From Mastigias papua (taxonomy: Eukaryota > Cnidaria > Scyphozoa > Rhizostomeae > Mastigiidae), in contig OZ025281.1 in the NCBI GenBank assembly GCA_964019165.1, positions 12,335,888-12,399,887 of the forward strand: a stretch of DNA of 64,000 nt, in the 5' to 3' direction. The notes under the pieces were generated by a model. The model did not search any database. It saw only the letters and a list, made by a program, of their open reading frames with translations, and had not been told where the DNA came from. The position numbers were made by a program, and so were the translations under genes. Positions 41,801 through 55,267 of the stretch are shown here, piece by piece (the first letter of the stretch is position 1; each line of letters begins with the position of its first letter).

Positions 41801-43661
41801 GTATGAAAGTTTACGCATACGTTTTCGTTTACGCATACGCATACATTTACGCATTACGTTGAATTTCAGTACATCTTGCTGCATTTTGAAGAGCTAGAAA
41901 AAATTAATGGATTTTACAATGAAGATCATTCCATTTTTATGATAGGAATGTGTAGATCTCTAAGAATTGTACTTTCTGACTTAGAGGTGCAGATTATACA
42001 ATCAAAATAATCGATTTTGAAATAATAGCTGCACAGATTTTATTCTGAGGATGTGTTTGATGAAACCGATAAGTACTCACTACGAGACATCATCAATACG
42101 AGGCATCATCATTTCGAGGCGTCGTCAGTAAGAGGCATCACAATTACTGGAAGTTTGCAAAAGTTAATCGATATAATGAATGACGTTGGTTTGCTAACTG
42201 GACTTCGCTCCAGCACAGGAGGCATTCTGCGTCTCGTGAATACTTGGAGATTGTTCTCGTATCATTTTCAATAGTTTTTTCACTAGTTTGGGGGGGGGGG
42301 CAGTTGTTACGGCAGCTCAATTCAGAATCGATAAAGAGAACTGAACTGACGCAAGAGACGAATAACGGGTGTATTTCACGGACATAATAGTGATAAACTA
42401 AAATGCAAAAGATGCAGAACATAAACTATTGACGAACTGAACAATGAAGCGTACAAACTAACTAGCAAAAATGTAAGATAACCGTAATGCAAACTATGAG
42501 AAATCCAACAACGGGCCTAAAATAAAGTGATGAAGTTACCGAAATAAATGTGTAGACAATAACCTAAAGCGAACTGAAATAAATAGAAAATGATGTAAAG
42601 ATAACTTACATATCAGTCCCGTTTGCTAACTTTATAGTAATTAATAATATTAATTACGAATGATTAGCGAATGTAGCGCCTTCGATTTCAACTAGCTTCG
42701 AAGGAATTTACTGAAAACCTAACAAAACATGCCTTGTGCCAAAGTGTGAAAAAACGTTTTAATTAAACAATAAACGCAAATGAAAATCAATAAAATCAAT
42801 CAAAATCAAACAATAGAAGTTCAGCTTGATTGCCACTACAGACAGTTTGAATATGAGAAGAGGATGACGTTCAATCTGAGTGGGAGGGGTGGAGGGGGGC
42901 TGGAGGAATACTCTGCACGCAAAGCCACGTGAAATTATGTTGGACTCTAACTTACAAGGGATTCCATTCATATCTGGTTTAAAATTTAGGCGAACCTTTC
43001 GGTGGCTACCCTACGTTTCCCATTCAACTGAATGTCGTACGAATAAAGCACTTTCTGAAAAGTCTGTTGGTACTGCTGGTACTCTTCAAGTAAACAATGG
43101 TGAATAGGTGCCAAGTGGCCAATCATACGGCTAACTGGACACATTATTCATCATTTCACGTGTACCCACATCTGGCTATATATTTCGGTTCACCTTTCGG
43201 TCGCTATCCGACGTTTCATACTCTGACGAGTGTCGGTGAAAAAAGGCTATTCAGTATGTGTAAAACATGGTACCGCTTTTTTGTGCTGTAGTAAAGCACT
43301 TTCTGTGTGTTTGAGAATATTCCCACCTCTTCGTGCCACAGTGAAATATAGTAGTGTTCCCAAATGGATCTTTCGGCTACAACTGTTTTTCATTGCAAAT
43401 GACTTTATTCTTATTTGCTTTCAAATCTATGCACTGCATTCAGAAGAGGATCCGACAACAAACTCTATCTATTTGAACGTCTGTATGTGGGTTTGCTTCT
43501 CACTGGAATAACTTTATCAGGCAGTTATTGATAGGGAAATAATTGATAAACAGCTATTCTTATACATGATATTTATCAGCGACTGTCATAGTAGGTTTTA
43601 CCATATATTTCTCAGAGAAACATTAGTAATCTTAACTCGAAAAGATTGTATTATCTAACGA

Positions 43662-44146
43662 TACCGTAAATTTTTTAATTAGTCCAGTGGGGACTTATTT
43701 TTGTTACTTCTTGGATGGGGGTCATTCGAGGGGAGGGCATATTCGAAGGGGGTGTATTAAATTACTTGAGACATGTTGCATAAAGCTCCATGTCAAAAAC
43801 TCATTTTCCCTATAGCACGAAAAAGCGGGAACATTGTTTTAGCATACTGAAAGCTTCCTTGTCCGACACTCATCAGAGTGCTAAGACAATGTTCCCGCTT
43901 TTTCGTGCTTTAATGAAGGTGTGTAGTACCAATAGACTTTTTACGTATTTTCGGAGGAAAAGCTCATTTTCTTCACAATATTAAATGAACAGTCAAAATT
44001 TAAGCATTAGTCTTTATCAAAGTCTTCATCATCATCTGGGGTGGGGGCTTATACGAGGAGGGAGCTCATCGGCAATTTGAAGTTATAGCATGGGTATTTA
44101 TTAGAAGGGGTATTTTCGAAGAGGGACATTTCTAGAATTTACGGTA
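43662..44146. mobile_element. Non-autonomous DNA element with TA-flanked CCGTAAATT ends
   Basis: TA-CCGTAAATT at the left and AATTTACGG-TA at the right fit a mariner-type TA insertion. Sub-terminal blocks are G-rich with 'gggggctta/ttcgagggg' motifs on both sides. A foldback (43813-43909) is nested inside. Related 'ggggcttatt' blocks appear at 50262-50570. Confidence 0.55.
43813..43909. repeat. Foldback repeat, family D, copy 1
   Basis: Arms agcacgaaaaagcgggaaca...ttttagca (43813-43844) and tgctaagac...tgttcccgctttttcgtgct (43879-43909) pair almost perfectly around a 34-nt loop containing catcagag. Confidence 0.8.
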
Positions 44147-44685
44147 CTGCATACTGAATAAGAAGAAAGGAGAGGCGTCCAGCCTTCCAACTGTTGCTGA
44201 ATTTCATAGTAAGCTTTCCTCAGCAAATATTCTGCATAATTCAACTACAATGGACGATACAGCAGGGAGCATGACACATGCACATATCTCCTAATGAACA
44301 TGCTTTTATTCTTTCATTCGAAACCGGAGTCCTATCATTATTCATTTCAGCCAGTAACGTTGTAACTTGCAGGGCACTCTTCTCTACTCTCGTTGCTTCT
44401 ACTTTTTCAAACCTTTTTACATTCAACTGGTTAATTATATCTTATATTTGACATTCTAGACTTCGAGTTTATGCTTAAATATGATTTTTGCACCACCCAT
44501 GTGCTCAAAATTTATTTTGCTACCCAACCTATCACAACTTGTTTTCTTCAGTCACCCCCTACTATTTTCTCTCCTGCCCCCACTTCCAAGGTTATAAATA
44601 GTGACCGATCCCTAAAGGCATAATGCTTCGGTATTTTTGGAATTTTTTTCACTCGTTTAAATTTGCAATAAACATATTCTTCCAG

Positions 44686-44751
44686 CTACAGAGACTACCC
44701 AGCTTATGGAAACTCAAGGATCAAGCAATGGAATTGCTCAGTTCAGTAAAG
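44686..44751 (+). CDS. Candidate 66-nt tail exon of the connexin-like gene
   Basis: Acceptor attcttccag; reads T-ETTQLMETQGSSNGIAQFSK. Two donors are possible, GTAAAG after 44745 (60 nt) or GTCAGA after 44751 (66 nt). Both preserve phase 1. Polar composition suits a cytoplasmic tail. Confidence 0.38.
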
Positions 44752-45438
44752 GTCAGAGTTTTAAGCATAACTACACAATCTTGAATTAAAAAGAATTCTT
44801 GAAGGGAAGTTATTATACTCTGGGACAGGGTGGTAGTGACTGGGTGCAGAACCCCGGGGATATGAGCATTAGCCCCCCCTAGAACCAGGGACGTGCGGAA
44901 GTGGGGGGTGAGGGGGTGTCTGCAATTTTATGCCTTGTCAGTAATTTTGAGTCTTTTCGGTAATTGCATGCCTTGTCGGTAAAAGTTTACACAACGATAA
45001 TAGTGTGTCAGTATTTCTGCGAAGACTTAATCTAAATCTATCTTTTGTACGTTATGATTACCTATCTTCAATCAACCCGGTTGGTAAATTTCTCTTGTCA
45101 CACACCCCTAACTCAAAAGCTCTTCGGCACGCCACTGCGTAGAACAAATAAGAGGAAAATTTCAGACTTTTGCTACTATATCGAAATGTTTCTTACTTTG
45201 TTGGAATACTATTGCTACCGGGGGGTGAAATTGTCCGTAGTTTGCTACTTTGTCAGAGGTTGTCGGAAATTGTTTGTCTCTAACATCCAGAAATTACCAC
45301 TATGCCCCTCTTCATGAACATCAGTTCCCCATGTGTCACACTATTATGTACAGTAAGTTGCATATTGTGTTGTTTGCTCTGCCTTTGTTTGTTGTACTGC
45401 TTTGAATAATGTTAAGTTTGATGGACCATTTCATATAG

Positions 45439-45479
45439 ATCCCCAGAGGACTGGACATATTATTAGTCTATTGTTATAG
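45439..45479 (+). CDS. Candidate terminal exon of the connexin-like gene
   Basis: Acceptor tttcatatag; enters in phase 1 and reads D/N-PQRTGHIISLLL then TAG. With all listed cassettes the coding length is 1107 nt (368 aa), with every phase consistent. An AATAAA lies 280 bp downstream. Confidence 0.32.
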
Positions 45480-45756
45480 CACTAGTTTTATTTTTATCTT
45501 TGATTTCGTCATGTTAAGTAACGTTGGTTCTCTGTTCCTATATGTTCCGTGTTTTGTTGCCCCGTCATCATAATTCTAAGTGTTGCATCATCATCATCTC
45601 CCACAGTTACTGTCATCATGTTGCTTTACTTGTCTGTGACGTATTGGCTAATCTTAGTATACTGTCGTTTGTTGTGTTGTGTTACCATGCCATTGCATTG
45701 CCCCCTTAGTCCGTCATATGTTATAATTATTTTGTTACGTCATGTGTGTTAATATA

Positions 45757-45762
45757 AATAAA
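45757..45762 (+). terminator. Poly(A) signal AATAAA
   Basis: The hexamer in 'atataaataaagc' lies 278 nt after the candidate stop of the connexin-like gene and is a plausible 3' end. GT-rich sequence follows. Confidence 0.35.
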
Positions 45763-46044
45763 GCATTTAATGCTCTGTGAAGTCAGTCGTTATGTGAAGT
45801 CGTCGTTAACAGTTGTCGTGAGTTACAGTCAAAGTCGTCGTTCGTGTTGAGAGTATCGTCGTGCCATTTTGAAATTCGTTGCTGTATTAAGAGGTTGTAT
45901 TACAGTGAAAGACATTTATCGTTACAAAGGAACTTGTGTATTTTTGTGATTTACTTCTTTTATATTCTGTTCCCTGTAAAATCTTATATTTTACACTATG
46001 CCCCGTTGGAATTAATTGCTTTTTTCAAAACAAGTATCGGTGAG

Positions 46045-46325
46045 TATCGGCCAGTGGCCAAGTGGTTAGAGCGCTTGACTGCTGAGCAAAACATCGATGG
46101 TTCGAGCCGAAGCCTCGGATCATAGTTGGGATGCTCGCTCACTGTCCACCCAGCAGCAATGGTTACCTGGTGGCAACACTGGGGAATTTGAAATCGGCGA
46201 GGAAAGGAACTGGCCATCCTACCTCACTATGCCGGCGGCTCAGGATAAGTGTCCTTCTAACGGGCACTCCCCCAACATATGGAATCCTACATGGGACTCA
46301 CTTTTGCGTTTACTATCGGTGAGTT
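46045..46325 (+). mobile_element. tRNA-derived SINE
   Basis: A tRNA-like head has an A box (TGGCCAAGTGGTTAGAG, 46056 on) and a B box (GGTTCGAGCC, 46099-46108). A body follows containing ccacccagcagcaatgg and tacctgg. From memory such a block occurs in the central domain of widespread invertebrate SINEs. No intact tRNA fold follows, so this is not a tRNA gene. Confidence 0.72.
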
Positions 46326-47509
46326 AGTGTTTATATTGATAGAGAAAGAGAAATTGAAATAATCTGGGAATATTATGTTATATATAGGTTGTTTTTATAC
46401 TGTTGTGTGAACTCATGACGCCATGATACGTTACTCTAAACGGTGGACAGAGTACCATACGCCATTGTTTTTGTTTTTGTGCTTCTCCGAAGATAAGGCA
46501 GAGAAGCGTTAAAACCCAATTATTTTATCCAAGTGAATAAAACTGCTACATTATCAATTAGGCGTTGATAACAGTGGAGCGAATGCATTCACATGTAAAG
46601 TTTGTATGTAGCATTAAACCCATCGCCAATCACTTTCGCATCTCGCATGCGAAGTCATTGTTCCCAGCCCTCACCCAACAGATGGTACATCACAAAAGGT
46701 TTACATATTGACTAGGAAGAATCGATTCCCAAGCGGAATCAAGTAACACTAGCTACTCCTCGTGAGAGTTTCAACTGATTCATATCGTGTAAAAGCTTAC
46801 AACAAGTTACTCACCTTTCCAATCTAGTAGCAAGTATTGTCTCTCCTTGCCATTTTTTCTACCATCTATTCTTTATGACCCTTGATACAATTGAGCCACG
46901 ATATATACAAAATGTGGTCAAACTTGGAGTTCATTCGTATTTCACCATTACTAACCCTTAGAATTTTGTTTCCTTCCTTAGCCTGATGTCCCCGCACGGG
47001 AACCAACCGAAGTATATGGTTGTCTATGGCTTTGCCCCTGCACTGCAGTAGCGACTCATAAAGCTATCACTTTTCAAAGAGTGAAGTGGTGAGGAGAAGT
47101 CTCTGTATCAGAGCAAAATTATTCCAAAACTATAACCAGTGTTGGAAACGTGGAAAATTACCTATTACAGTGTCTTTTGTTCTCTACAAGCATTTCTGAG
47201 CTGGCGAGAGCATGTCCTGTTCGAGCTCAAACAATGGATATTCGTGCACGCACCTTGGATCATGCACCTTGAGCTACATAAAGTATTCCCCTATGACAAT
47301 ACTGACTGATATTAATTAACAAATATTTGGATGTAGTCGTTAATTACTATTGAACTCATATCAGTACTTGATGTTTTTGGAGAGAGTATCACAGAATATG
47401 CCAATGCTGCTAGTGAAATAGGCCTAAAGGGTGTGAAAACATTATTGCTAGTTGAACAGGTTACCATATCATATCTTTACATTCAATAACAGGCAAGTGT
47501 AATGGCAAA

Positions 47510-48020
47510 GTAGATCGAGGTGCAAATTTTGCAGACAGGCGAATAGTCTGTTACTGTCCTCTGGTATGGTATTTTTCATCATCCAAATCTCTTCAGAACA
47601 TTGAAAAATTACAGAAACGCGCTCTTAGATTTCTCTAAAATGATCATACCAGTTCGTATAACAAATTGCTTTCTAAGTCAGAAACATGTACTATGGTTAT
47701 CTCTCGCCAAATATCCCTTTGCATTGAAATATTCAAAACAGTCAAAAACTTAAACCCACCATTTATGCAGAACATTTTTTAATTACGGACATCAGGTTAT
47801 TTCTTACGAAAATCAAATGATCTAGCCCAAGTAAGGCCTACTCAAGCAACTTTTGGGTCCAATAGTCTGAAGTCTATTGGGCCACAGATTTGGAATAACC
47901 TACCAAACGAGCTGAAATTAGCAGAAAATTTGAAAACTTTTAAGAGACTAATAAAAACCTGGAATGGATCAAATTGTAAATTCAGTGCTTGTCAATGCCA
48001 GCCTGCAAGCCATAAATAAT
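47510..48020 (+). mobile_element. Decayed LINE, C-terminal reverse-transcriptase region
   Basis: On the plus strand LQNIEKLQKRALRF (about 47595), SYNKLLSK (47655) and GPQIWNNLPNELKLAENLKTFKRLIKTW (47880-47965; key residues W, N, L, P) follow the usual end of CR1/L2/Jockey ORF2. At least one stop and frame changes interrupt it. The family differs from the copy at 31.4-32.6 kb. Confidence 0.75.
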
Positions 48021-48192
48021 ATTATCAAAAATAATATCAAAATAGATAATGGTTGTTTTTACTTTCGTAAGGGATATATTATTTATTTATTTCAGTGCTA
48101 TTCGATTTTGATTAGTTAACGCTGTATATATGTATATAATCATGCATATATTTTGTTAGCTAGTATTTTTTTAAATCGAATTAAAATAAGTA

Positions 48193-48243
48193 TACACACA
48201 CACATACACACATACACACAAACACACACACACACATACACAC

Positions 48244-48318
<75 letters not shown>
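48193..48318. repeat. (CA)n microsatellite
   Basis: About 125 bp of CA repeats with a few T interruptions at the left. It abuts foldback family D copy 2. Confidence 0.97.
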
Positions 48319-48320
<2 letters not shown>

Positions 48321-48521
48321 TTGGTATTACAGACTTTCACTCCGTCACAAAAGAGTCGGAGCCATTTTGAGCGTACTAATAGCACTCTTTTCGTTAAACA
48401 TTCATCAGAGTTTCACTATAGTACGAAAATGCGGGAAAATTGCTTTAGTATACTAAGCATAGTATGCTAAAGCAATGTTCCCGCTTTTTCGTGCTATAGT
48501 GAAGTTCTGTAGTACCAACAG
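48318..48521. repeat. Foldback repeat, family D, copy 2, with outer inverted ends
   Basis: Outer ends ctgttggtattacagact and, reversed, ctgttggtactacagaact enclose inner arms ctatagtacgaaaatgcggg (48415 on) and cccgctttttcgtgctatag. The inner arms match copy 1 at 43813. No coding capacity. Confidence 0.78.
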
Positions 48522-51500
48522 ACTTTTCGCGTATTCATCAGAGTATGAAACATCGGGTACCTCCGTTAGCTGAATCGAGATATGTGTTCTTATTTCATAA
48601 GAATATGGTTTGTAAGAAAATAGCATACAACTGCTCTAATAAATCAGTACTTAATTTCTAAGACATAAGAAAGTTGATAATTCAAATACTTATTAAATTC
48701 TAATATTTACGGAAGACAATCGTCGCTTTTACTTAATTTGTATAGATCTTTTGCGGTAACACATGTGGTAGTATAGTAATTGTGTAATGCCTTTCTGTCT
48801 GCGTAAACACTGTAGAATTACGCAAACTTGGCTATTCTTGCTAAGTAGGCCTTGCTCTTCGGTGCCATATAGCCGCGTACATCGGAATTAGCGGACGGGG
48901 GGTTAGAGCTTTATAGAAAATTCAACTAGGCGGAGGACTCGAACTAGCAGGGGGAGGGTTGGATATATGCAGTCACCTGAATAAATGACTTTAGAAAAAT
49001 GTTCTAAGCTGGTTCGTTTTCTATGTTAAGCCGCAAAATTTCCTTGCAAATACCGCTTCAATACTTCGGTGCAACAGGTAATGAATAATGAAAAGTCAGT
49101 TTAATGAGAGATGAACAGAGCACTTATTTCGCTATGAAAAACAACCTAATGTAGCGGTCTGCTTAGCTAGAGCCTGCAACAGTCAGTTAAGAACATTGAT
49201 AAAACAAGCGGTTCTTGCCGAGAGGAATTATTCTTGTTTCAGCTACTTTGGACACTACCTATGTACTTCAAAGTTAATTGCCTGGGGTCTATGAAAACAC
49301 AAAAAAGCTTCATTTCTGGGGAGAAACGATCTTTTAAAATTACCTGTATGTTGCCAGATGCCGACAGAGCAATCCTTAAATAAAAATTATTATTATTTTT
49401 ATTATAGAGTCAATGAATGTATCTTTCCCGTTACGTAACGCTAAATTTTGCCGTATATGGGGCCCTCACTCTTTCTTTAAACGTTCCTGATGGCACTTCC
49501 TTTCATTTGATTTGACTTTATTAGATCTTGAGGTTCCCCTCTACCCCCCCTCCCCTCCTTCCTTGTGGAGGAGTTGCGTAACGGGTGATCCAGTTATTTA
49601 GTTATTTATGTGTGTTTTTTTGTCTTCTTTTAGTTGCATATGTGGAATGGCCACAGGGTTGCTATGTAATTCCATGCTCCCTGTATTATCGTTTTTGTAT
49701 GCGTATGTTTAGTAAATATTTATGCGAATAAAAACATGCCAGATTACCTTTCCGTCTTTACTCGATGCTTCATACTGTAGGCCAGATTCTGACGAAAAGG
49801 TGCTTTTCGACATGGAAAAGAATTCTTCCCCCTTCTTCGTGCAGCAGTGAAATTCTGGAGAAGTTGCTAAGTCCTGGTAAATGTAGATATAGGTAGATTA
49901 CTTGCAACTAGGCAATTTATTTACGGTAATTTTTTTGGGGGGTATGAATCCTCAAAGTTCATGGCCTAACGGTCATCAACGAGTCATCCAAGCGTGTGAA
50001 GTGTATCAACTGAAACGATAGGTCCCGGCTTCTCTGTCATTGGTTCTCTTCTTGATGAAGAACACAGTTCATAGAACCAGGAAGGAATCGAAGACATTCT
50101 AATCGCTGATGTACTCGCAAATGATCTCGCTCAGGTAGTAATCAGCCTGAAGGCTATTGTAAATGTAAATCAACATCGCTACTGGTTCTATGATGAATAC
50201 GACGGAGGAGGAATTAATGTGGTCCCAGGTGGCTGAAGTGGACACTCATTTAACTTTAAATCCTCGACTTAGCCGCTGTGGGCTTATTTCTTTTGGTACT
50301 TTTCTGGTGGGGTTTGTTCGAAGGGAGGGTTTATTCGAGGGGGCTTATAAAAGTTACCTGAAACGTGTCCCGTATAAAAGCTCGTTATCGAATCTCCTTA
50401 TTTACATTATATTAATCTCCTTTTCTTTATCAAGGTTCTCATCAGCATATTGGGAAGGGGCGTAATTGAGGAGGGGGCTTATTAGCAATTTAATGTTCTA
50501 GCATGAGGAGTTACTCAAGGGGGGCTTACTGAGGGGGCTTTTGAAGGGAGACAACTCCAGGACAGGCAATTCCATAATGCTCTCGGAAGGGGTACATGAG
50601 CATAAGTTATATTTTAACGATTTGCGAGGCATTGCAGCCAATACGTTAAAATTTATAAATAATTGAAGAGGAAATGAGAGATGGAAACACCCTTGAAGTG
50701 GAAGATGCTTTGCCATGCCTTTAGAATTATGAGATTGAAAGCTGAACTCACGTTTGATATCATGAAAACACTTTTGATATGTTTTTATAATTAATTTCAA
50801 AAATAATTGCACCAAGGAACAGATTAGGATTAGGAAGACTGATTGAGAACTGCTCGTCCAAGATTAGGAATACAGAAAAATTCAGCTGTGTCACTATTGG
50901 CAACAGGAAGCTTTGTTCAGTAAATAATTTAACAATACGGTATATGAGAGATTTAGGAAGGGAAAAGAGGGTCATTTAGGTGGGGTAGCTACATAGTTCC
51001 ATGTTCCTGGTTTACTTTCCGCTTATTTCCTTGTTCCCTTGAGAGAATCCTCATTGAAACATTGGGAGGTGTAATTGCTTGCTTATACAAACCAGTGGCT
51101 CATCCTCTGCATGGAGAGGAAGTGAAGTAATCAAAGCAAAATCGGGACAGACTTTGGGTGTGATACAGCTATGTAGTGCAGCCTTTCTCAGGATCAGTGG
51201 AATTGAGAAGCAACTCCTTATTTTGGTGATAGAGAGCCATACTCGCTAAGCAGTATGGTTCCAACAAATGTGTTGCCTCCAAAGCAATTGTTTTGTTGAC
51301 AAGATTTGCAGGTGGTGCCCAGACTTATTATTGGTAGAGAGACTAACATTTTGAGGTACAATTTGGCCATGACTGCTCTCCAACATATCATAGCTTCAGT
51401 CTTTTCATACGTGTTGTACTTGCTGAACTGTAGGTCAAACGAAGTTTGTAAAAGAGAAGTAGACAGGTATGCTTTACGCTGATGGAGCACTATAAGTTTA

Positions 51501-54170
51501 AACTGCGCTTCAACTCGATTTTCATTTTGAAATTCGACAAGATAACTTCAAAGCCCTAGAAAAATGCTCCAAGAAAAACCTTTCCCTGACATCTGGACAT
51601 TTCAAAGCTCCTTTGTTCCTTGTTTAATTTTGACCTTGTTCCCTTGCTCCCTGGATATACATTGCATGTTCCCCTATTCCCTGGAACCCGAAAACAGCCC
51701 TCAGAATTTGTAAGCAAGATTTTCATAGCTGTCATAATTTTGACATAGAAAATTTTAATAAGACGAAAAACATGAAGGGGTTCAAATAATAGAAAGTTAA
51801 TAAGATTAATATTGCATTTAAATCGTAGACAGGCTAGAGAAATGTTGACATAAACCAGCAAAGATATACTGACTACCATATAGAAGAGCTGGGGAATCAG
51901 TATAAATGCCAGCAAAAGTCTTACTGATAATTTACATATCTTCTAATGTTCATATTGTTTAGTAAACCCTGATCCAGCAGCTCTATTTAACAAGTCATTA
52001 TTTATTATATAGAGCGTCTAACTTCACTCTTCCTTCCAAGAATCCTACACCGTGTCCTTATGTAAATTTGGAACTAATGAAATAGATCTTAACTCTCTCC
52101 CTCGATATGGCCTCTCTAGTTTTCCTTTCTGGAGGCTTTTTTAAGCCTTTGAAACTTTCTCAAGCATAGCTATCCAAAAACAGGAATATTAAATATCGAT
52201 GGTACGTGCACTGCGAAATGCTTCAGCTTGATTCGGCACCACTTTCATGGGAATTTTCTGCTGGATGGCAGGCCTATTCATTGGTGGCGGTTTTCTCATA
52301 GTCTACGCTTCATAAATTATGCAGGTGATGCTGAATGGAATGTATAAGGAGGCTATTGCAAGGCATATGACTAGTTCCTGTTTTATTGATTTGTGTGAAC
52401 TCAACAAATAAATAATGCAGACACATTTCAAATCAGATTCCAGTCCGTCACATGTTAGCTGTTGTTTGCCTCCGTTTGCAAAGCTTCAGATCCTTTGCCA
52501 AAGGGGGCCATATTACTAGACTCGTAGGAGATATTCACCCTTCTCTTTTGCTTCAATCGGTGCGAGCATTCAATTTTAAGACAAATACACATTCAATTGG
52601 GAATTGAAATTGTAGCCATTCAGCAATGAGGATTGTATGATTCAAAACAATTCAAAATTTTAAGGTCACGTCTCGGTCACCAAATCTTATAACACAAAGT
52701 ATCAATTACAGACTGCCAAATCAAAGGAGAAACATGCGACCTCTGTAAAGATTGTATTGGCAGAAACCATTCGTAGCGTTTTTTGTCATTTCTCTTCATA
52801 AAACAGGAAACACCTCCTTGAAATATCTATTGCAACCAAAGTATCATATAAATTGGGTAATTGCCTGATACTTAGAATATGCAGCAAACAGAATAAGCAA
52901 CAGAAAGTCTAATTGACCAATGAAAATAATCAGCTAGCATAGACCAGCAGAACCCACGTGTACAGATAGCATTTTGTCATACAGAAAAAACAAAGCAAGT
53001 TGTTGTTGCGAATAAAATAGAATCATTGATTATAAGCCATCTTTCTCCATATCTCTTACGTAGTCAGCAGCGATATTGTACAGGACATTAGAAAAAGAGT
53101 TTAGTGCGATGAGTCCTAACATTGTATCCAATCCGTCAAATCGACAACTTCCAACCATATGCACCACTTTGAAATGGCTGGAAAATATGAACTGCTTTTC
53201 AATTTTTTTCTACAGAGGCGTATTATCTTGTTTAAATACTGCGGTTGGACCAAATCAATGAGACAAAAGGAGACAGCAGATTTCGTTATTTTTCATACTA
53301 TGTTACTGTTTGTCCAAAACTATGAAGGTTATGGCTTCAACATGGTTTTATTTTGCTTAGGCCATTTACAATCGAAGGAGCCCCTCGTGCACAAAATCAA
53401 GCTCCACACCACTTATGTAATTTGCAGGGAATGAAAATTACTAGGCTTATGGCCCCTGTTTGGATTGCACATCTCGTCTCGGATAATCAATCAGTGTTAA
53501 GACTTTGTGATAAATTGATTCAGAGTGGTCGATCTAAATGCTGCTATTCACAGATACTGCATTAGTGCACTTCCATCGTCTATAGTTCCTGTTGACTGAT
53601 GTACTGCCGTCGAATTGATGTGTCGGGCGAAAACATGTGATTTACAATATGCCCCCGTATTGTATTATGGTGCAAAATGCAGGTAGTCGGGCATTGATAC
53701 ATCAATTGGTTATAATGCAACCAGTGGCTTCCCGCTGCGCTCTTTTAATTGCTAACATATAGATGTGTCCCTCTGTAGGAGATTTCTACAGTATTTGCAA
53801 GATTTCGAGATGAGCAAGATTGTTTGGTTCTTCATGGAGTCATACTTTCAATTTGTGTAGAAGATAGCTAGAGGTGTGTAACTTTCTTCTATTGTTAACA
53901 AAATGATACTGTTTCATAGTTTTGTTGTATCCAGTATCAAAAAATTATAGAAGTTTGAAACCATATTACAGCTGGGATACTGGAAATAAAATTTTAAACC
54001 GGTTAACTAGCTTACTCCTATGATGACTGCTGTAGGAGATATATTTGTAATATAAATGTAGTTTTTATGGAATTGTGACATCTTTGCTTTCTTTTCCTCG
54101 AAAATGAAATTTCTGTTTCCAAATGTATAATCCAAATACCTGCTCGGATTGACATGTTTGATTTTGTACA
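48522..54170. other. Gene-free stretch
   Basis: No exon, RNA gene or retroelement domain was recognised on either strand. 50262-50570 carries 'ggggcttatt' and 'gaggggg' blocks like those in the element at 43662, so a decayed relative is likely. 'gttccctt/ccctgg' motifs near 50990-51050 and 51610-51690 may bound another old element. Confidence 0.45.
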
Positions 54171-54412
54171 AATTTGAAACCATGTTACAAGTGGAAGTTT
54201 CAATACTAAGTTTGAAGCCACGTTACATGTGGAGAGTGTAAAACTAAGTTTAAAGCCATGTTACAGGTGGAGAGTTTAACACTAAGTTCTAAGCCATGTT
54301 ACAGGTGGCGAGTTTAAAACTAAGTTTGAAGCCATGTTACAGGTGGGGAGTTTAAACTAAGTTTGAAGTCATATTACAGATGGAATGTTTAAAACTAAGC
54401 GTTAAGCCATGC
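54171..54412. repeat. 38-bp tandem array, about 6 units
   Basis: Units like gtttgaagccatgttacagg followed by tggagagtttaaaactaa repeat six or so times with 5-20% divergence. A lone related unit is at 53951-53990. Confidence 0.88.
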
Positions 54413-55058
54413 TATTTTACTTTCGTTAAGTGTGCTTTATGCGTAAATCTCTGTTTGATGAGTAACTTTAATGGAAGCTTTCTTGCCCATCTATGTAGCG
54501 ACTATTGATTTATTTAGATATATTGGTTTCTTTATTGTTGTTTTTACGGTATATCATGCAATTAGTTTTTCTAATAAGAGAGCTTCTCCTTGACAGTCTG
54601 TTACATTCAATATCTTATACAGTCTGTTTTTATTGTGTAATGTTATTCATTGTCTAGTATATCAGACAATTTGATAAATTAGAAAGCGAAATGAAAACTA
54701 AACATGCCTTTTGGTAATCTTTTAGTAGCTTTCGGGTTTGAATCTTTTCATTGTTTTTGTATAGAGACTGTTCAATAATTACATTACGCTTTAAGGGTAG
54801 GTGGTTCCACACGATTTTTGTGTCTCCTTGACGTTATATTGGAGGGGTGGGTGGTTGTTGATTCAAGTACATGGCGTCACGGTACAAAAATTGTTGGTGA
54901 GAAATTTAGCATAATTATGGGAAATTCAACACTCATTGCACAACCAAAATTAATCAGGTTGTCAAACGAAACATCTTTTTTAGTTCTCATCTATTCCTTT
55001 TCAATCTTGCGTAGTTTTGTAGATTGTGTTTAGTCCTATACGATGGCCCAGAAGACTC

Positions 55059-55267
55059 AATTCGGTTTTGTTTCTTTTGGCAGTTCATTTTAGCTTTTTT
55101 GGCGGTTCAGCTTTGTTTATTGCAGTTCAGTTTTGATTTTGACAGTTAAGTTTCATTTTTTCACAGTTCAGTTTTGTCTTTTTTGGCAGTTCAATTTTGT
55201 TTTTTGGCTGTCAGTTTTGTTTTTTTTTCACAGTTCCGTATTTTTTCGCAGTTCAGTTCTGTTTTGT
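55059..55267. repeat. ~20-bp tandem array
   Basis: About nine units of the type gcagttcagttttgtttttt of varying length, T-rich on the plus strand. Confidence 0.85.

Noticed and set aside
46045..46125. tRNA gene from A and B boxes
   Set aside because: The acceptor arms do not pair and a SINE body follows.
48140..48470. ORFs rich in Cys-Val or Thr-His
   Set aside because: They are translations of the (CA)n microsatellite.
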